A DNA stretch of 64,000 nt from JAJXZP01 sp963787185 (lineage in GTDB: Bacteria > Spirochaetota > Spirochaetia > Treponematales > Rectinemataceae), in assembly GCA_963787185.1 (NCBI GenBank), contig CAWBCC010000014.1:1054001-1118000 (forward strand), in the 5' to 3' direction. Below the pieces are notes generated by a model. That model was not told where the DNA came from. It saw only the letters and a list, made by a program, of their open reading frames with translations, and made no database searches. Below, piece after piece: positions 15,203-23,237 of this stretch (positions within the stretch are counted from its first letter, which is position 1; every line of letters starts with the position of its first letter). Position numbers and translations under genes: made by a program.

Positions 15203-16619
15203 GTGCCTCCGACTTGGGGAAGGAGAGAGTCACTTCGAGCCCACCCGCGCTCGAGCGGGCCGCGCGCGCCCGACCGCCCTGTGTCTCCATTATCTTGCGC
15301 ACTATCGCGAGGCCGAGTCCAGACCCCCCGTGTCCGCGCGCGCGGTCGCAGCGGAAGAAGGGCTCGAAAAGTCGCGGCAGGTCTTCTTCGCTCACGCCCT
15401 CCCCGTCGTCCGAGACGCCGAGCTCGATCGAGTCTTCGACTCTTCGGAGTCTCCACTCGATCGCGACCGAGGCGCGTCCTCCGTGCCTGACCGCGTTCTC
15501 CACGAGGTTCGTCATGGCTCGGCGGAGGAGTTCGGGATCGACGGCGGCGACTATTCCGGCCCCCTCCGCTCCGACGCCGGTTTCGGGGCCGAGCTCGAGC
15601 CGTATCGCGGCGGCGGGGAAGGACTGTGCCAGGGAATCGCGCAGCCTGCTCAGAAAGGGCCCGAGGGGGAGGGGCTCGGCCCTCGTTTTCGCGTTTTCGA
15701 GGTCGAGGCGGGCATAGGCGAAGAGGAGCTCGATCAGGGCCTCGAGCTCGCGCGACCTGTCGAGTATGGCGGTGAGGTAGCGATCGCGCATGGCCGGCGT
15801 CGAGGCCACTCCGTCGCGCAGACCCTCGGCATGGCCGCGGATGATCGCGACGGGAGTGCGCAGATCGTGCGACACATGGGCGACGAGCTCCTTGCGCGCG
15901 GTCTCCTCGGCGAGCTGTCGCGCGAGCGAGGCGGAAAGCTTGGAGCGCATCGTTTCGAAGGCGGCAGCCACCTCCCCGAGCTCATCGTCGCCCGCGCTCT
16001 CGAGCTCGAAATCCAGATCGCCTTCTCCGACGCGTATGGCACTGTCCCTGAGCCGGGCGAGGGGACCGACGATGCCCGATGCCACCCACCAGCTGAGGAA
16101 TCCGTTGCAGAGAATGAGCATGAAGATGATTGCGGGGAATGCGATATGGCCGACCTCGCCCATGGGGCCGCCCCGGAGCGGAATAGTGTAGACGAAGAGG
16201 CCCGAGCCTCCGTCGGGAAAGCGGAAGGACCAGCGGAAAACGTCCTCGGCCCGACCGCCCGGCATTCCCTCGATCCATCGGCCGCCGGCCCGCCGCCCGG
16301 CATGGCCGGGGGAAGCATAAATCCGTTTTCCGCCCCGATATATCGACCAGCTTCCCGGCGCCTCCTTTCCGAGGAGCTCGTTCAGGTCGGCGAGCCGGGC
16401 GGCATCGGCGAGGGCCGCCGGCTCTTCCAGAACCAGACGATTGAACTCGGCGAGAAACCGACTCTCCCTCTCGCCGAAGAGCGCCGAGAATTCTCCCGGA
16501 CCGAAGCCCGGCCTTCGGTCGGCCCAGCGACTCGCCGCCCCGAAGACCAGGGCCATGAGGACCGCCGGCAGAATGACCATGAGAGAAAGCGCGATACGAA
16601 TGCGACGTTTGATCGTCAT
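15171..16619 (-). CDS. Sensor histidine kinase
   Basis: A 482-residue kinase from ATG 16619. Transmembrane helices at about 8-31 and 157-184 bracket a 125-residue periplasmic sensor. HAMP about 185-235, HisKA with phosphoacceptor H251 (HVSHDLRTPVAIIRGHAEGL), and the ATPase domain with N box (RAMTNLVENAVRHG), G1 (GVSDDGEGV) and G2 (GHGGSGLGLAIVRKI). Partner of the overlapping OmpR-type regulator. The periplasmic part (about 35-150) was not recognised; it may interact with the SHOCT proteins encoded just upstream. Confidence 0.95.
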   Translation of the reverse strand: MTIKRRIRIALSLMVILPAVLMALVFGAASRWADRRPGFGPGEFSALFGERESRFLAEFNRLVLEEPAALADAARLADLNELLGKEAPGSWSIYRGGKRIYASPGHAGRRAGGRWIEGMPGGRAEDVFRWSFRFPDGGSGLFVYTIPLRGGPMGEVGHIAFPAIIFMLILCNGFLSWWVASGIVGPLARLRDSAIRVGEGDLDFELESAGDDELGEVAAAFETMRSKLSASLARQLAEETARKELVAHVSHDLRTPVAIIRGHAEGLRDGVASTPAMRDRYLTAILDRSRELEALIELLFAYARLDLENAKTRAEPLPLGPFLSRLRDSLAQSFPAAAIRLELGPETGVGAEGAGIVAAVDPELLRRAMTNLVENAVRHGGRASVAIEWRLRRVEDSIELGVSDDGEGVSEEDLPRLFEPFFRCDRARGHGGSGLGLAIVRKIMETQGGRARAARSSAGGLEVTLSFPKSEAHGQADSDRRG

Positions 16620-16650
16620 TAGGTATCGCGCGCCCGTCGGCTTTCCAGAA

Positions 16651-16848
16651 TCATGACTCCAGAACTTCGCGCATGCGGCGGAAATCGGCCTCGCCGAGGC
16701 CGCCCGTCGCGTAGCGGCGCTCGAGCGCGACGAGCCCCGAGTCGACATGCCGGTTCATGACGCCTGAGCCGATCCTCAGCACCAGTACGACAATGAAGGC
16801 GATGCATAGGACTCGGAGCGTCAGGAAACCGACGATGAACATGGTCAT
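16651..16848 (-). CDS. Small SHOCT-domain membrane protein
   Basis: A 65-residue protein with one transmembrane helix (IVGFLTLRVLCIAFIVVLVL) and a C-terminal SHOCT motif (LERRYATGGLGEADFRRMRE). SHOCT motifs are short helical modules found at the ends of many small envelope proteins, probably for oligomerisation. The gene lies 10 bp after the previous SHOCT gene and 31 bp before the kinase gene, so all are cotranscribed. Confidence 0.75.
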   Translation of the reverse strand: MTMFIVGFLTLRVLCIAFIVVLVLRIGSGVMNRHVDSGLVALERRYATGGLGEADFRRMREVLES

Positions 16849-16858
16849 AGTATCCTCC

Positions 16859-17263
16859 TCATTCCTTCAGCACCGCAAGGCGCTCTCGATACTCGGCCTC
16901 GGATATCCGCCCTTCGGCGAACTCGATCCGCAGGAGCGTAATTGCGTCCCCTTCATGGGCATGCTCGCCGAACCTTCCCTGACGGAAATTCCGCCGTCGC
17001 AGCAGGGCCAGCACCGCAAAAACGATGATGATGAAGAGGATTACTCCACCCACCATGTGCATGCCCATCCACATGCCGCCGTAGCCCTGCCCGACGGCGA
17101 ACCTTCCCCAGGGCGCGAAACCTTCTCCGCCGCGATCGAGCCAAGGTCCGGGGAACGGCCCCGTCGATGGCATCGTCAGCGCGAGCGTCGTTCCGAGAAC
17201 CAGAATGGCGATTCCCAAACCGACGAGGGTCCAGGTCAGGGCCCGCGTTCTTTTCTGCCGCAT
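16859..17263 (-). CDS. SHOCT-domain membrane protein
   Basis: A 134-residue protein from ATG 17263, behind a perfect GGAGGAAG site. Two transmembrane helices (about 9-29, ALTWTLVGLGIAILVLG; and about 71-92, GGVILFIIIVFAVLALL) flank a Gly/Pro/Trp/Met-rich periplasmic stretch (YGGMWMGMHM). The end is a SHOCT motif (ALTLLRI-type, RIEFAEGRISEAEYRERLAV). The Met/His cluster could bind a metal such as copper, but this is only a pattern. It heads the SHOCT-SHOCT-kinase-regulator operon. Longer upstream reading is unlikely because it lacks a ribosome site. Confidence 0.75.
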   Translation of the reverse strand: MRQKRTRALTWTLVGLGIAILVLGTTLALTMPSTGPFPGPWLDRGGEGFAPWGRFAVGQGYGGMWMGMHMVGGVILFIIIVFAVLALLRRRNFRQGRFGEHAHEGDAITLLRIEFAEGRISEAEYRERLAVLKE

Positions 17264-17299
17264 ATCTTCCTCCTCCACTTCCGGATACTTTGCGCGTCG

Positions 17300-17322
17300 T
17301 TGAAATACTCGAAGCACTTCAA
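17300..17322. promoter_or_regulatory. Candidate 23-bp dyad operator
   Basis: TTGAA at 17300 and TTCAA at 17318-17322 bound a 23-bp sequence in which 8 of 11 positions pair across the centre. It is 37 bp before the start of the SHOCT-kinase operon, in the divergent gap toward mgsA, so it is placed where an operator would be. The binder is unknown. Confidence 0.35.
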
Positions 17323-17514
17323 CGCCGTTCCGTAAATATGCGCAGGAAAATTGACGGAGATCTTGAGAATGTTTTACGAATCTATTAACCCGATGTCGGG
17401 CCTGTGCGGCAGAGGCACGGATGGAATCTCGTTCGCGTGTGTCGGTATACTGACATGGCATGGAGGGTTCGACGTGTTCGCCGCTCGTGTCGTACTCGCA
17501 TCAAGGAGGCCAGA

Positions 17515-17982
17515 ATGAAAGAGTCCAAGAACATAGCTCTCGTCGCCCACGACAACATGAAACAGGATCTCGTCGAGTGGACGGAGTACAACTACCATAT
17601 CCTCCTCCGCCATAATCTCATCTGCACGGGGACGACGGGTCGCCTCGTCGACGAGGCGATACGAGCCAAGGCAAATGGCGAGCTTCCGCCGGATTTCAAG
17701 ATCGAGCTTTTCAAGTCCGGCCCTCTCGGGGGCGATCAGCAGCTCGGGGCTGCCATCGCCGAGGGCAGGATAGATTGCGTCATCTTCTTCTGGGATCCCA
17801 TGTCGCCGCATCCCCACGACGTCGACGTCAAGGCCCTACTCCGAATCGCCGTTCTCTACAACATTCCCATGGCCTGCAATCGCTCGACCGCAGATTTCCT
17901 CATCTCCTCGTCCATTATCGACAAGTCCTACGATCCCGTGGTCAAGGATTTCACGAGCTATATCCAGCGCGCGATGCCCTAG
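17515..17982 (+). CDS. mgsA: Methylglyoxal synthase
   Basis: A 155-residue enzyme that converts dihydroxyacetone phosphate to methylglyoxal and phosphate, a bypass of lower glycolysis when phosphate is limiting. Family motifs are intact: NIALVAHDNMKQDLVEW, TGTTGRLVDEAI, GPLGGDQQLGAAIAEG with the catalytic Asp, FFWDPMSPHPHDVDVKALLR with the catalytic His, and PMACNRSTADFLISS. Start ATG 17515 follows AAGGAGG. Its stop overlaps the end of the convergent EamA gene by 4 bp. A possible TATACT -10 box lies at 17444-17449. Confidence 0.97.
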   Translation: MKESKNIALVAHDNMKQDLVEWTEYNYHILLRHNLICTGTTGRLVDEAIRAKANGELPPDFKIELFKSGPLGGDQQLGAAIAEGRIDCVIFFWDPMSPHPHDVDVKALLRIAVLYNIPMACNRSTADFLISSSIIDKSYDPVVKDFTSYIQRAMP

Positions 17983-18872
17983 CCCGCGAGTACGATCACG
18001 GCGATCCCGGCCGCGATGAGGCTTGCGGCCACGATTTTGAGCGCGCCGCCCTTTTCCTTGAAATAGCGCACTCCTATCCAAGCTCCGATCACGATGCTCA
18101 TTTCGCGCACGGGAGCCACGTAGCTCGCCGGGCTCAGTCTGAGCGCGGCGAGCACGAGGGTATAGGCCGAGAAGGCGAAAAGCGAGCAGAGCGCGATCCG
18201 GAGGCAGGTCCCCGCATCGACTGGGACTCGGTCCGAATCCCGGCGGCCGAGCTCGCCGATGAGGCCTCGTCGGCGCCGCGCCCGGAGCCACTGTGGGGCG
18301 AGGGCTATCCATGCGATCGCGAGGACCAGGTAGAGGTAGACGATGGGATGGAGGTACCGGACCCCCACCTTGTCCACCGACGTATATCCCGAAATGAAAA
18401 CGCCGGTCAGGAGCGCCCAACGCGTCGCGCCGGAGCGGAGAAGCATGAGCGGTCGTTTCCACGCGGCGATCGCGGGCAGGTTGACCAGGTACAATCCGGC
18501 CACCACGAGTGCGATGCCGCCCAGGCCGGCCGCCGACGGGCGCTCTCCGAGAAAAATGAAGGCCCAAAAAAGCGTGAAGACGGGGCCGGAGCCGCGCGCG
18601 AGGGGATAGACCGTCGACAGGTCGCCCAAAGCGTAGGCCCGCGTCAAAGAGGCGAAATAGGCCGCCTCGAGAAGGCCGCTGGCGATCACGATGATCCAGG
18701 CGGAGGCGGGCATGCGCGAGAGCGAGAACAGAATCGGCATGCCGACCACCGTCGAGACGCCGAGCATCCACCACGAGAAGGCGAGCTGGTCGCGGGCGTT
18801 CTTTATGAGCGCGTGCGAAACCGCGTGGAAGACCGCCGCCGCCAGGAGAAGACCGAGGCTGGAAAGAAGCAT
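17979..18872 (-). CDS. EamA/DMT-superfamily transporter
   Basis: A 297-residue protein with ten hydrophobic helices in two five-helix halves, the EamA arrangement. Typical features are an early helix with AVFHAVSHALIKNA, the half-end pattern FTLFWAFIFLGERPSAAGLGG, and the matching second half YVAPVREMSIVIGAWIGVRYFKEKGG. These carriers export or import metabolites; substrate cannot be predicted. It converges on mgsA and is followed upstream by a separate minus-strand operon. Confidence 0.85.
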   Translation of the reverse strand: MLLSSLGLLLAAAVFHAVSHALIKNARDQLAFSWWMLGVSTVVGMPILFSLSRMPASAWIIVIASGLLEAAYFASLTRAYALGDLSTVYPLARGSGPVFTLFWAFIFLGERPSAAGLGGIALVVAGLYLVNLPAIAAWKRPLMLLRSGATRWALLTGVFISGYTSVDKVGVRYLHPIVYLYLVLAIAWIALAPQWLRARRRRGLIGELGRRDSDRVPVDAGTCLRIALCSLFAFSAYTLVLAALRLSPASYVAPVREMSIVIGAWIGVRYFKEKGGALKIVAASLIAAGIAVIVLAG

Positions 18873-18916
18873 CGGACATTATATACTCCGATGGCGTCGG
18901 GAGCCGAGCTGCGATA

Positions 18917-19669
18917 TCAAAAGAAAAAAGGTAGGATGATCTTCCGGTCGGAGGGATAGTCCGGGAAGTGTTCGCGATACCAGCGGTGGTTGGCCACCGC
19001 CCGCGGGAAGATGTTGCAGAAGGTGAAAAAGGCGAAGGCCCAGGCGGCCGCACTCCGCGTCATGAGAGCGAAGCCCGTCCATTCCAGTATCTCGCCGAGG
19101 TAGTTGGGATTGCTGACGAAGCGGAACATGCCGCCGTAGGGGATCTTATAGCCCGTTTCGCCGTCCTTGCGGAGGGACCTGATCGCAGCGTCGGAGACGA
19201 CGTGGAGGGCGAAGCCCCCGACGAACACGAGAAGGCCGAGCGCACAGCGAGGGGAGGAGAGCCTGACGAGATCGGCCTTGCCGGACGCGAAAAGGTCGTG
19301 GCCGTTGATGAGCCCGTTGTTGACGTTGAAGACGACGGCGGCAGCCGCGAGAACGATCGGGAACGATGGCTTCGAGCCGCGCTGCAGCGACGAGTAGACG
19401 TAGCTGCGGTAGATGTAGTGCATCTCCCAGAGGCCGAGCGCGAAAAAGGCACCGGCCGAACGATCGCCCGAAGCGAGAAACATCAGCGCGATCACGAGGG
19501 CGGCCGGGCTCTCCATGAGTATCCATGCCGTCTTGGAGTTCATCTTCGGGCCCCAACCCGGCCGCGAGTGCTTGCCGTAGGGCGCGCTCACGAAGGAAAG
19601 CGCCACGAGGGCTCCGAGGCCCGCGATCACCTGTGCCGCGACGAGGACTACGAAGTTGCCGTGGTTCAA
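18917..19669 (-). CDS. Steroid 5-alpha-reductase/isoprenylcysteine methyltransferase-like membrane protein
   Basis: A 250-residue protein with about six membrane helices. It carries the 5-alpha-reductase signatures RPGWGPKMNSKTAWILMESP, ALGLWEMHYIYRSYVY and, near the end, YGGMFRFVSNPNYLGEILEW with NHRWYREHFPDYP. In eukaryotes this fold reduces enones with NADPH; bacterial members have unknown substrates, probably lipids or isoprenoids. Its ATG overlaps the GNAT stop by 4 bp, so it is translated after it. Confidence 0.8.
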   Translation of the reverse strand: MNHGNFVVLVAAQVIAGLGALVALSFVSAPYGKHSRPGWGPKMNSKTAWILMESPAALVIALMFLASGDRSAGAFFALGLWEMHYIYRSYVYSSLQRGSKPSFPIVLAAAAVVFNVNNGLINGHDLFASGKADLVRLSSPRCALGLLVFVGGFALHVVSDAAIRSLRKDGETGYKIPYGGMFRFVSNPNYLGEILEWTGFALMTRSAAAWAFAFFTFCNIFPRAVANHRWYREHFPDYPSDRKIILPFFF

Positions 19670-20217
19670 TCCTGGCCCTCCTTTCGAGCTGCGGGTCGTA
19701 CGGGTCGCCTGGGGGCACGATTTTTCCCGAGATCCTTGGCCATGAGGAACTCGGTGTCGCCCTCGGAGAAGAGGTTGTTCAGCGTGCTCACCCTCGTGTA
19801 GCCCTCGCGCTCGTAGAATCGCTTTGCGCGCGGGTTCGTCTTTCCCACGAGCAGGAAGGACTTCTTCAGGTCCGGGTACTCCCGCATTTCGAGAATTTTC
19901 CGCTCGGCGTCCCGGAGGAGCCGGGAACCGATGCCCATCCCGCGACGGCCTGTCTTCACGGCGAGCAGATGGAGGTAGGCGAAGACGAGGAACACTCCGT
20001 CGGGAGCAAGTCTGTAGAAGCCCAGGACCTCGCCGGCACCAGTCTTCGCGACGATGACTTCCTTCCTGGCTATCGCCTCGGAGAGAATGGGTTCGGCTAT
20101 GTCCCGCGTAAAGTATTCCTCGCCTAGAATCGAGTCCATGAGAATGTCGACGCAGGCGTCGAGATCTTTTCGCGTCGCGGAAACGAGCGCGACTTCGAGC
20201 TTGCCGGATTCTTTCAT
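19666..20217 (-). CDS. GNAT-family N-acetyltransferase
   Basis: A 183-residue acetyltransferase. The acetyl-CoA loop is RRGMGIGSRLLRDAERKI, preceded by the beta4 strand FAYLHLLAVKTG and followed by FLLVGKTNPRAKRFYEREGY. The C-terminus is basic (NRAPRRPVRPAARKEG). Start ATG 20217 was chosen because it opens the GNAT fold; upstream in-frame sequence is the opposite frame of the formate dehydrogenase gene. It follows that gene by 47 bp and overlaps the reductase-like gene. Confidence 0.85.
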   Translation of the reverse strand: MKESGKLEVALVSATRKDLDACVDILMDSILGEEYFTRDIAEPILSEAIARKEVIVAKTGAGEVLGFYRLAPDGVFLVFAYLHLLAVKTGRRGMGIGSRLLRDAERKILEMREYPDLKKSFLLVGKTNPRAKRFYEREGYTRVSTLNNLFSEGDTEFLMAKDLGKNRAPRRPVRPAARKEGQD

Positions 20218-20264
20218 CGAAGCACCCTCTCCTCCCGAGTATGGACGTTCACTCTCTTTCCGCC

Positions 20265-22972
20265 TCATTTCAGCACCTCGATCCTGCACGCGGCGACCTT
20301 GTACTCGGGAATTTTCGAGACAGGGTCGAGTGCGTCGTTCGTCAGCATGTTCGCGGGAGATTCGTGGTAATGGAAGGGAATGAAGACGACCCTGCGGTCG
20401 ACGCGCGGGCTCGACCGCGCGAAGATTTCGATCGTTCCCCGCCTGCTCGCGACCCTGATCCGGCAGCCGTCCTCGCCGCCGAGCTCCTCGAGGTCCTCGG
20501 GATGGATTTCGGCGTAGGCCTCGGGCGCGAACCGGTTCAGGGGCTCGCTGCGCCGGGTCATGGTGGCGGTGTGGTAATGGTAGAGCATCCGCCCCGTCGA
20601 GAGCAGGAAGGGGTACTCCCCGTCGGTCAGCTCGGCCGGCGGAATCCAGTCCACCGGATGGAAGGCACCCTTCCCGCGCGAAAATTTGTCGGCGTGCAGG
20701 AAGAGCGTGCCGGGATGATCCTTGGCCGGGCAGGGCCAATGCAGGTCCTCGCGTTCGAGCCTTGCGTGCGAGACGCCGCCGTAGATCGGAGTCAGGCCGG
20801 CGATTTCGTCCATGATTTGTCCGGCGCTTTCGTATCGCATGGGGTAGCCCATCCGAGTCGAGAGATCGGCGACGATTTTCCAATCGGGTCTGGCCTGGCC
20901 CGGCGCAGGCACGGCCGATCGCACGCGAAGCACCGATCTTTCGCTGTTGGTGAAAGTTCCCTCTTTTTCGGCGAAACTGGCCGCGGGCAGCACCACATCG
21001 GCGAACCGGGCCGTCTCGCTCAGGAAGATGTCCTGCACCACCAGGAAATCGATCGCCTCCAGGGCTTCCTCCACGTGCCGCAGGTTGGGATCGCTCAGCA
21101 TCGGGTTTTCGCCCATCAGATAGAGACCTTTGATGGAGCCCTTCGCCGCTCCCTGCAAGATTTCGTTGACGGTGAGGCCGGGCTCGAGCGAGAGAGCGCT
21201 CACTCCCCATGCCGCGCGGAATTTTCGGCCGCTTCGGGCCGATCGACCCTCTGGTAGCCGGGGTAGACATCGGGAAGGGCCCCCATGTCGCAGGCTCCCT
21301 GCACGTTGTTCTGGCCCCGCAGCGGATTGACGCCGGTGGATCGCCGCCCGATCTGGCCGGCCGCCATGGCGAGGTTGGCCAGGGAGAGAACGTTGTCGGT
21401 GCCCGTTATGTGCTGAGTGATGCCCATGGCGTAGACGATGGACGAGCGCTCGCTCCGCGCGTAAATCCGCGCCGCCTCCCGCAGCTTTTCCGCGGGGATG
21501 CCGCTGATCTTCTCCACCCGTTCGGGCGTGTAGGAGGCCATGAGGCTTTTCAGTTCCTCGAATCCCTCGGTGCGTTCGGCGATGAATGCGCGGTCGATCA
21601 GATCCTCTTCGATCATCGCGTTGAGCATGCCGTTGATCCACGCGACGTCGCTGCCCGATTTCTGGCGGAGCCAGAGGCTCGCTTTCGACACCAGATCGAT
21701 CCGCCGCGGATCCACTACGATCAGCTTCGCGCCTTTGCGCACCGCGTTCTTGATGTAGGTGGAGGTGACCGGATGGGTCTCGGTGACGTTGCAGCCGGTG
21801 ACCAGGATGCAGTCGGCGTCGGCGAGCTCGGGGATGGAGTTGGTCATGGCGCCCGAGCCGAATGCCTGACCCAGACCGGCGACCGTCGGCGCGTGGCAGA
21901 GTCTGGCGCAGTGATCCACGTTGTTCGTGCCCAGGCCGGCTCGGACGAACTTCTGAAAAAGGTAGTTTTCTTCGTTGGTGCATTTGGCCGAGGCGAGACC
22001 CGCCAGAGCCGAAGAGCCGAACTTCTCCCTGATATCCCCCAGCCTTCGCGCCGCCAGATCGAGAGCCTCGTCCCACTCCGCTTCGACCAGCTCCCCGTCC
22101 TTTCGGATCAGCGGTTTGGCGAGGCGCTCGGGATGGGCCACGAACTGGTAGCCGAATCGTCCCTTCACGCAGAGACGGCCCCGGTTGGGCTCGACCCTCG
22201 CCCCGCGCACTCGGACGATGCGATCGTTCTTCACCCAGAGATCGAGCTGGCAGCCGACTCCGCAGTAGACGCAGGTCGTCCGCACGCGCCGCTCGACCTC
22301 GAAGGATCGGAACTTTTCCACCAGCGGCCGCTCCGTCAGGCCCGCGGTAGGGCAGGCCTGGACGCACTCGCCGCAGCCGTCGCAGCTCGATCGGCTCCAG
22401 GTGCCCATCTCGGGGCTGACGAAGGAACGCGATCCGCGGTGGACGAAATCGAGCACGTGCTTGCCTTGGATCTCGTCGCAGGAGGTGACGCAGCGGCCGC
22501 ACCTGATGCAGCGGGTCGCGTCGTAGACGAGGACCGGGCTCGTCCTGTCCACCGGCATGGGGGTCTTTTTCCAAATCGCCGGAACAGTGACGCGTCGCGG
22601 AATGTCGTTTCCGAGATCGTAGCGGAAGGCGAGTGCCTGGAGCTCGCACTCTCCGTTCTTCGGGCAGACGCCGCAGTCGTAGTCGTGCTCGGAAAGGATC
22701 AGCTCGAGCGTGAGCTTTCGATAGTCCTCGAGCTCTTCGTCGAAAGCCGTGACGACCATTCCCTCCTGAACGGCGGTGGCGCAGGCGGCGGCGACGGCGC
22801 GCTGCCCCTCTATTTTCACGATGCACATGCGGCAGGCGCTGGAGGGCGTCAGGTGCTCCATCCAGCAGAGCCCCGGAACATCGATTCCATTGTCGCGGGC
22901 GACCTTGAGGAGGTTTTCCCCGGCCTCGGCCTCGATGCCTCGGCCGTCGATGGTCAACGATACTCGAGCCAC
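20265..22972 (-). CDS. NAD-type formate dehydrogenase alpha subunit, broken by a frameshift
   Basis: Two reading frames together make one 902-residue molybdenum/tungsten enzyme. Frame 1 (22972-21200) has an N-terminal 2Fe-2S domain (Cys at GLCWMEH and SACRMC), a His-Cys3 cluster (HDYDCGVCPKNGECE), two 4Fe-4S ferredoxin motifs (CIRCGRCVTSC, CDGCGECVQAC), the proximal cluster (TTCVYCGVGCQLDLW) and the active site CARLCHAPTVAGLG, in which the metal ligand is Cys, not selenocysteine. It ends at TGA 21200. The C-terminal half (GLTVNEILQGAAKG onward, with molybdopterin-binding FIPFHYHESPANMLTNDAL) continues in another frame to 20265. One extra base in a T4 run (21222-21225, A4 in the gene) would restore the frame. 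It catalyses formate oxidation or CO2 reduction. No fdhD or beta subunit is present in the window. Confidence 0.88.
21222..21225 (-). other. Frameshift site in the formate dehydrogenase gene
   Basis: The coding strand reads GCCGAAAATTCCGCGCGG. With five A instead of four the peptide runs EAAEKFRAAWGVSALS, joining both halves as the family expects. As written the frame stops 8 codons later at 21200. A one-base homopolymer loss is the typical form of a sequencing or assembly error, but a true mutation cannot be excluded. Confidence 0.75.
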
Positions 22973-23003
22973 GACTCCTCCTCGATCCTGGAATAGTGAT
23001 CAT

Positions 23004-23237
23004 GTCCGATCAATAGAATAGGCGAGCAGGGCACTCGGCTATGCTATTTCCTAGGCTTCGAACTGTCAATCGGGAAATCCCCGGCGCGCAGTCGACGGAT
23101 TCGCACCGGCCGCCGGTCGCAAAAATCGACTCGACTAACTTCCGCCCGGATGCGCCAGCGGCTATACTTCTCCGAAGGAGGCCTGCTTCGAATGCGGACG
23201 TATTCGAGGCTGGCTATCCTATAACGCGGAGGACAGC
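23004..23237. other. Divergent gap between formate dehydrogenase and malQ
   Basis: No gene. A TATACT box at 23174-23179 (plus strand) and a TATAAC close to the GGAGG ribosome site of malQ are possible promoter elements, but no convincing -35 accompanies either. Confidence 0.3.

Noticed and set aside
22973..23003. Longer start for the formate dehydrogenase second frame
   Set aside because: That frame is non-coding over the first 590 codons; the C-terminal half belongs to the gene starting at 22972 after frame correction.
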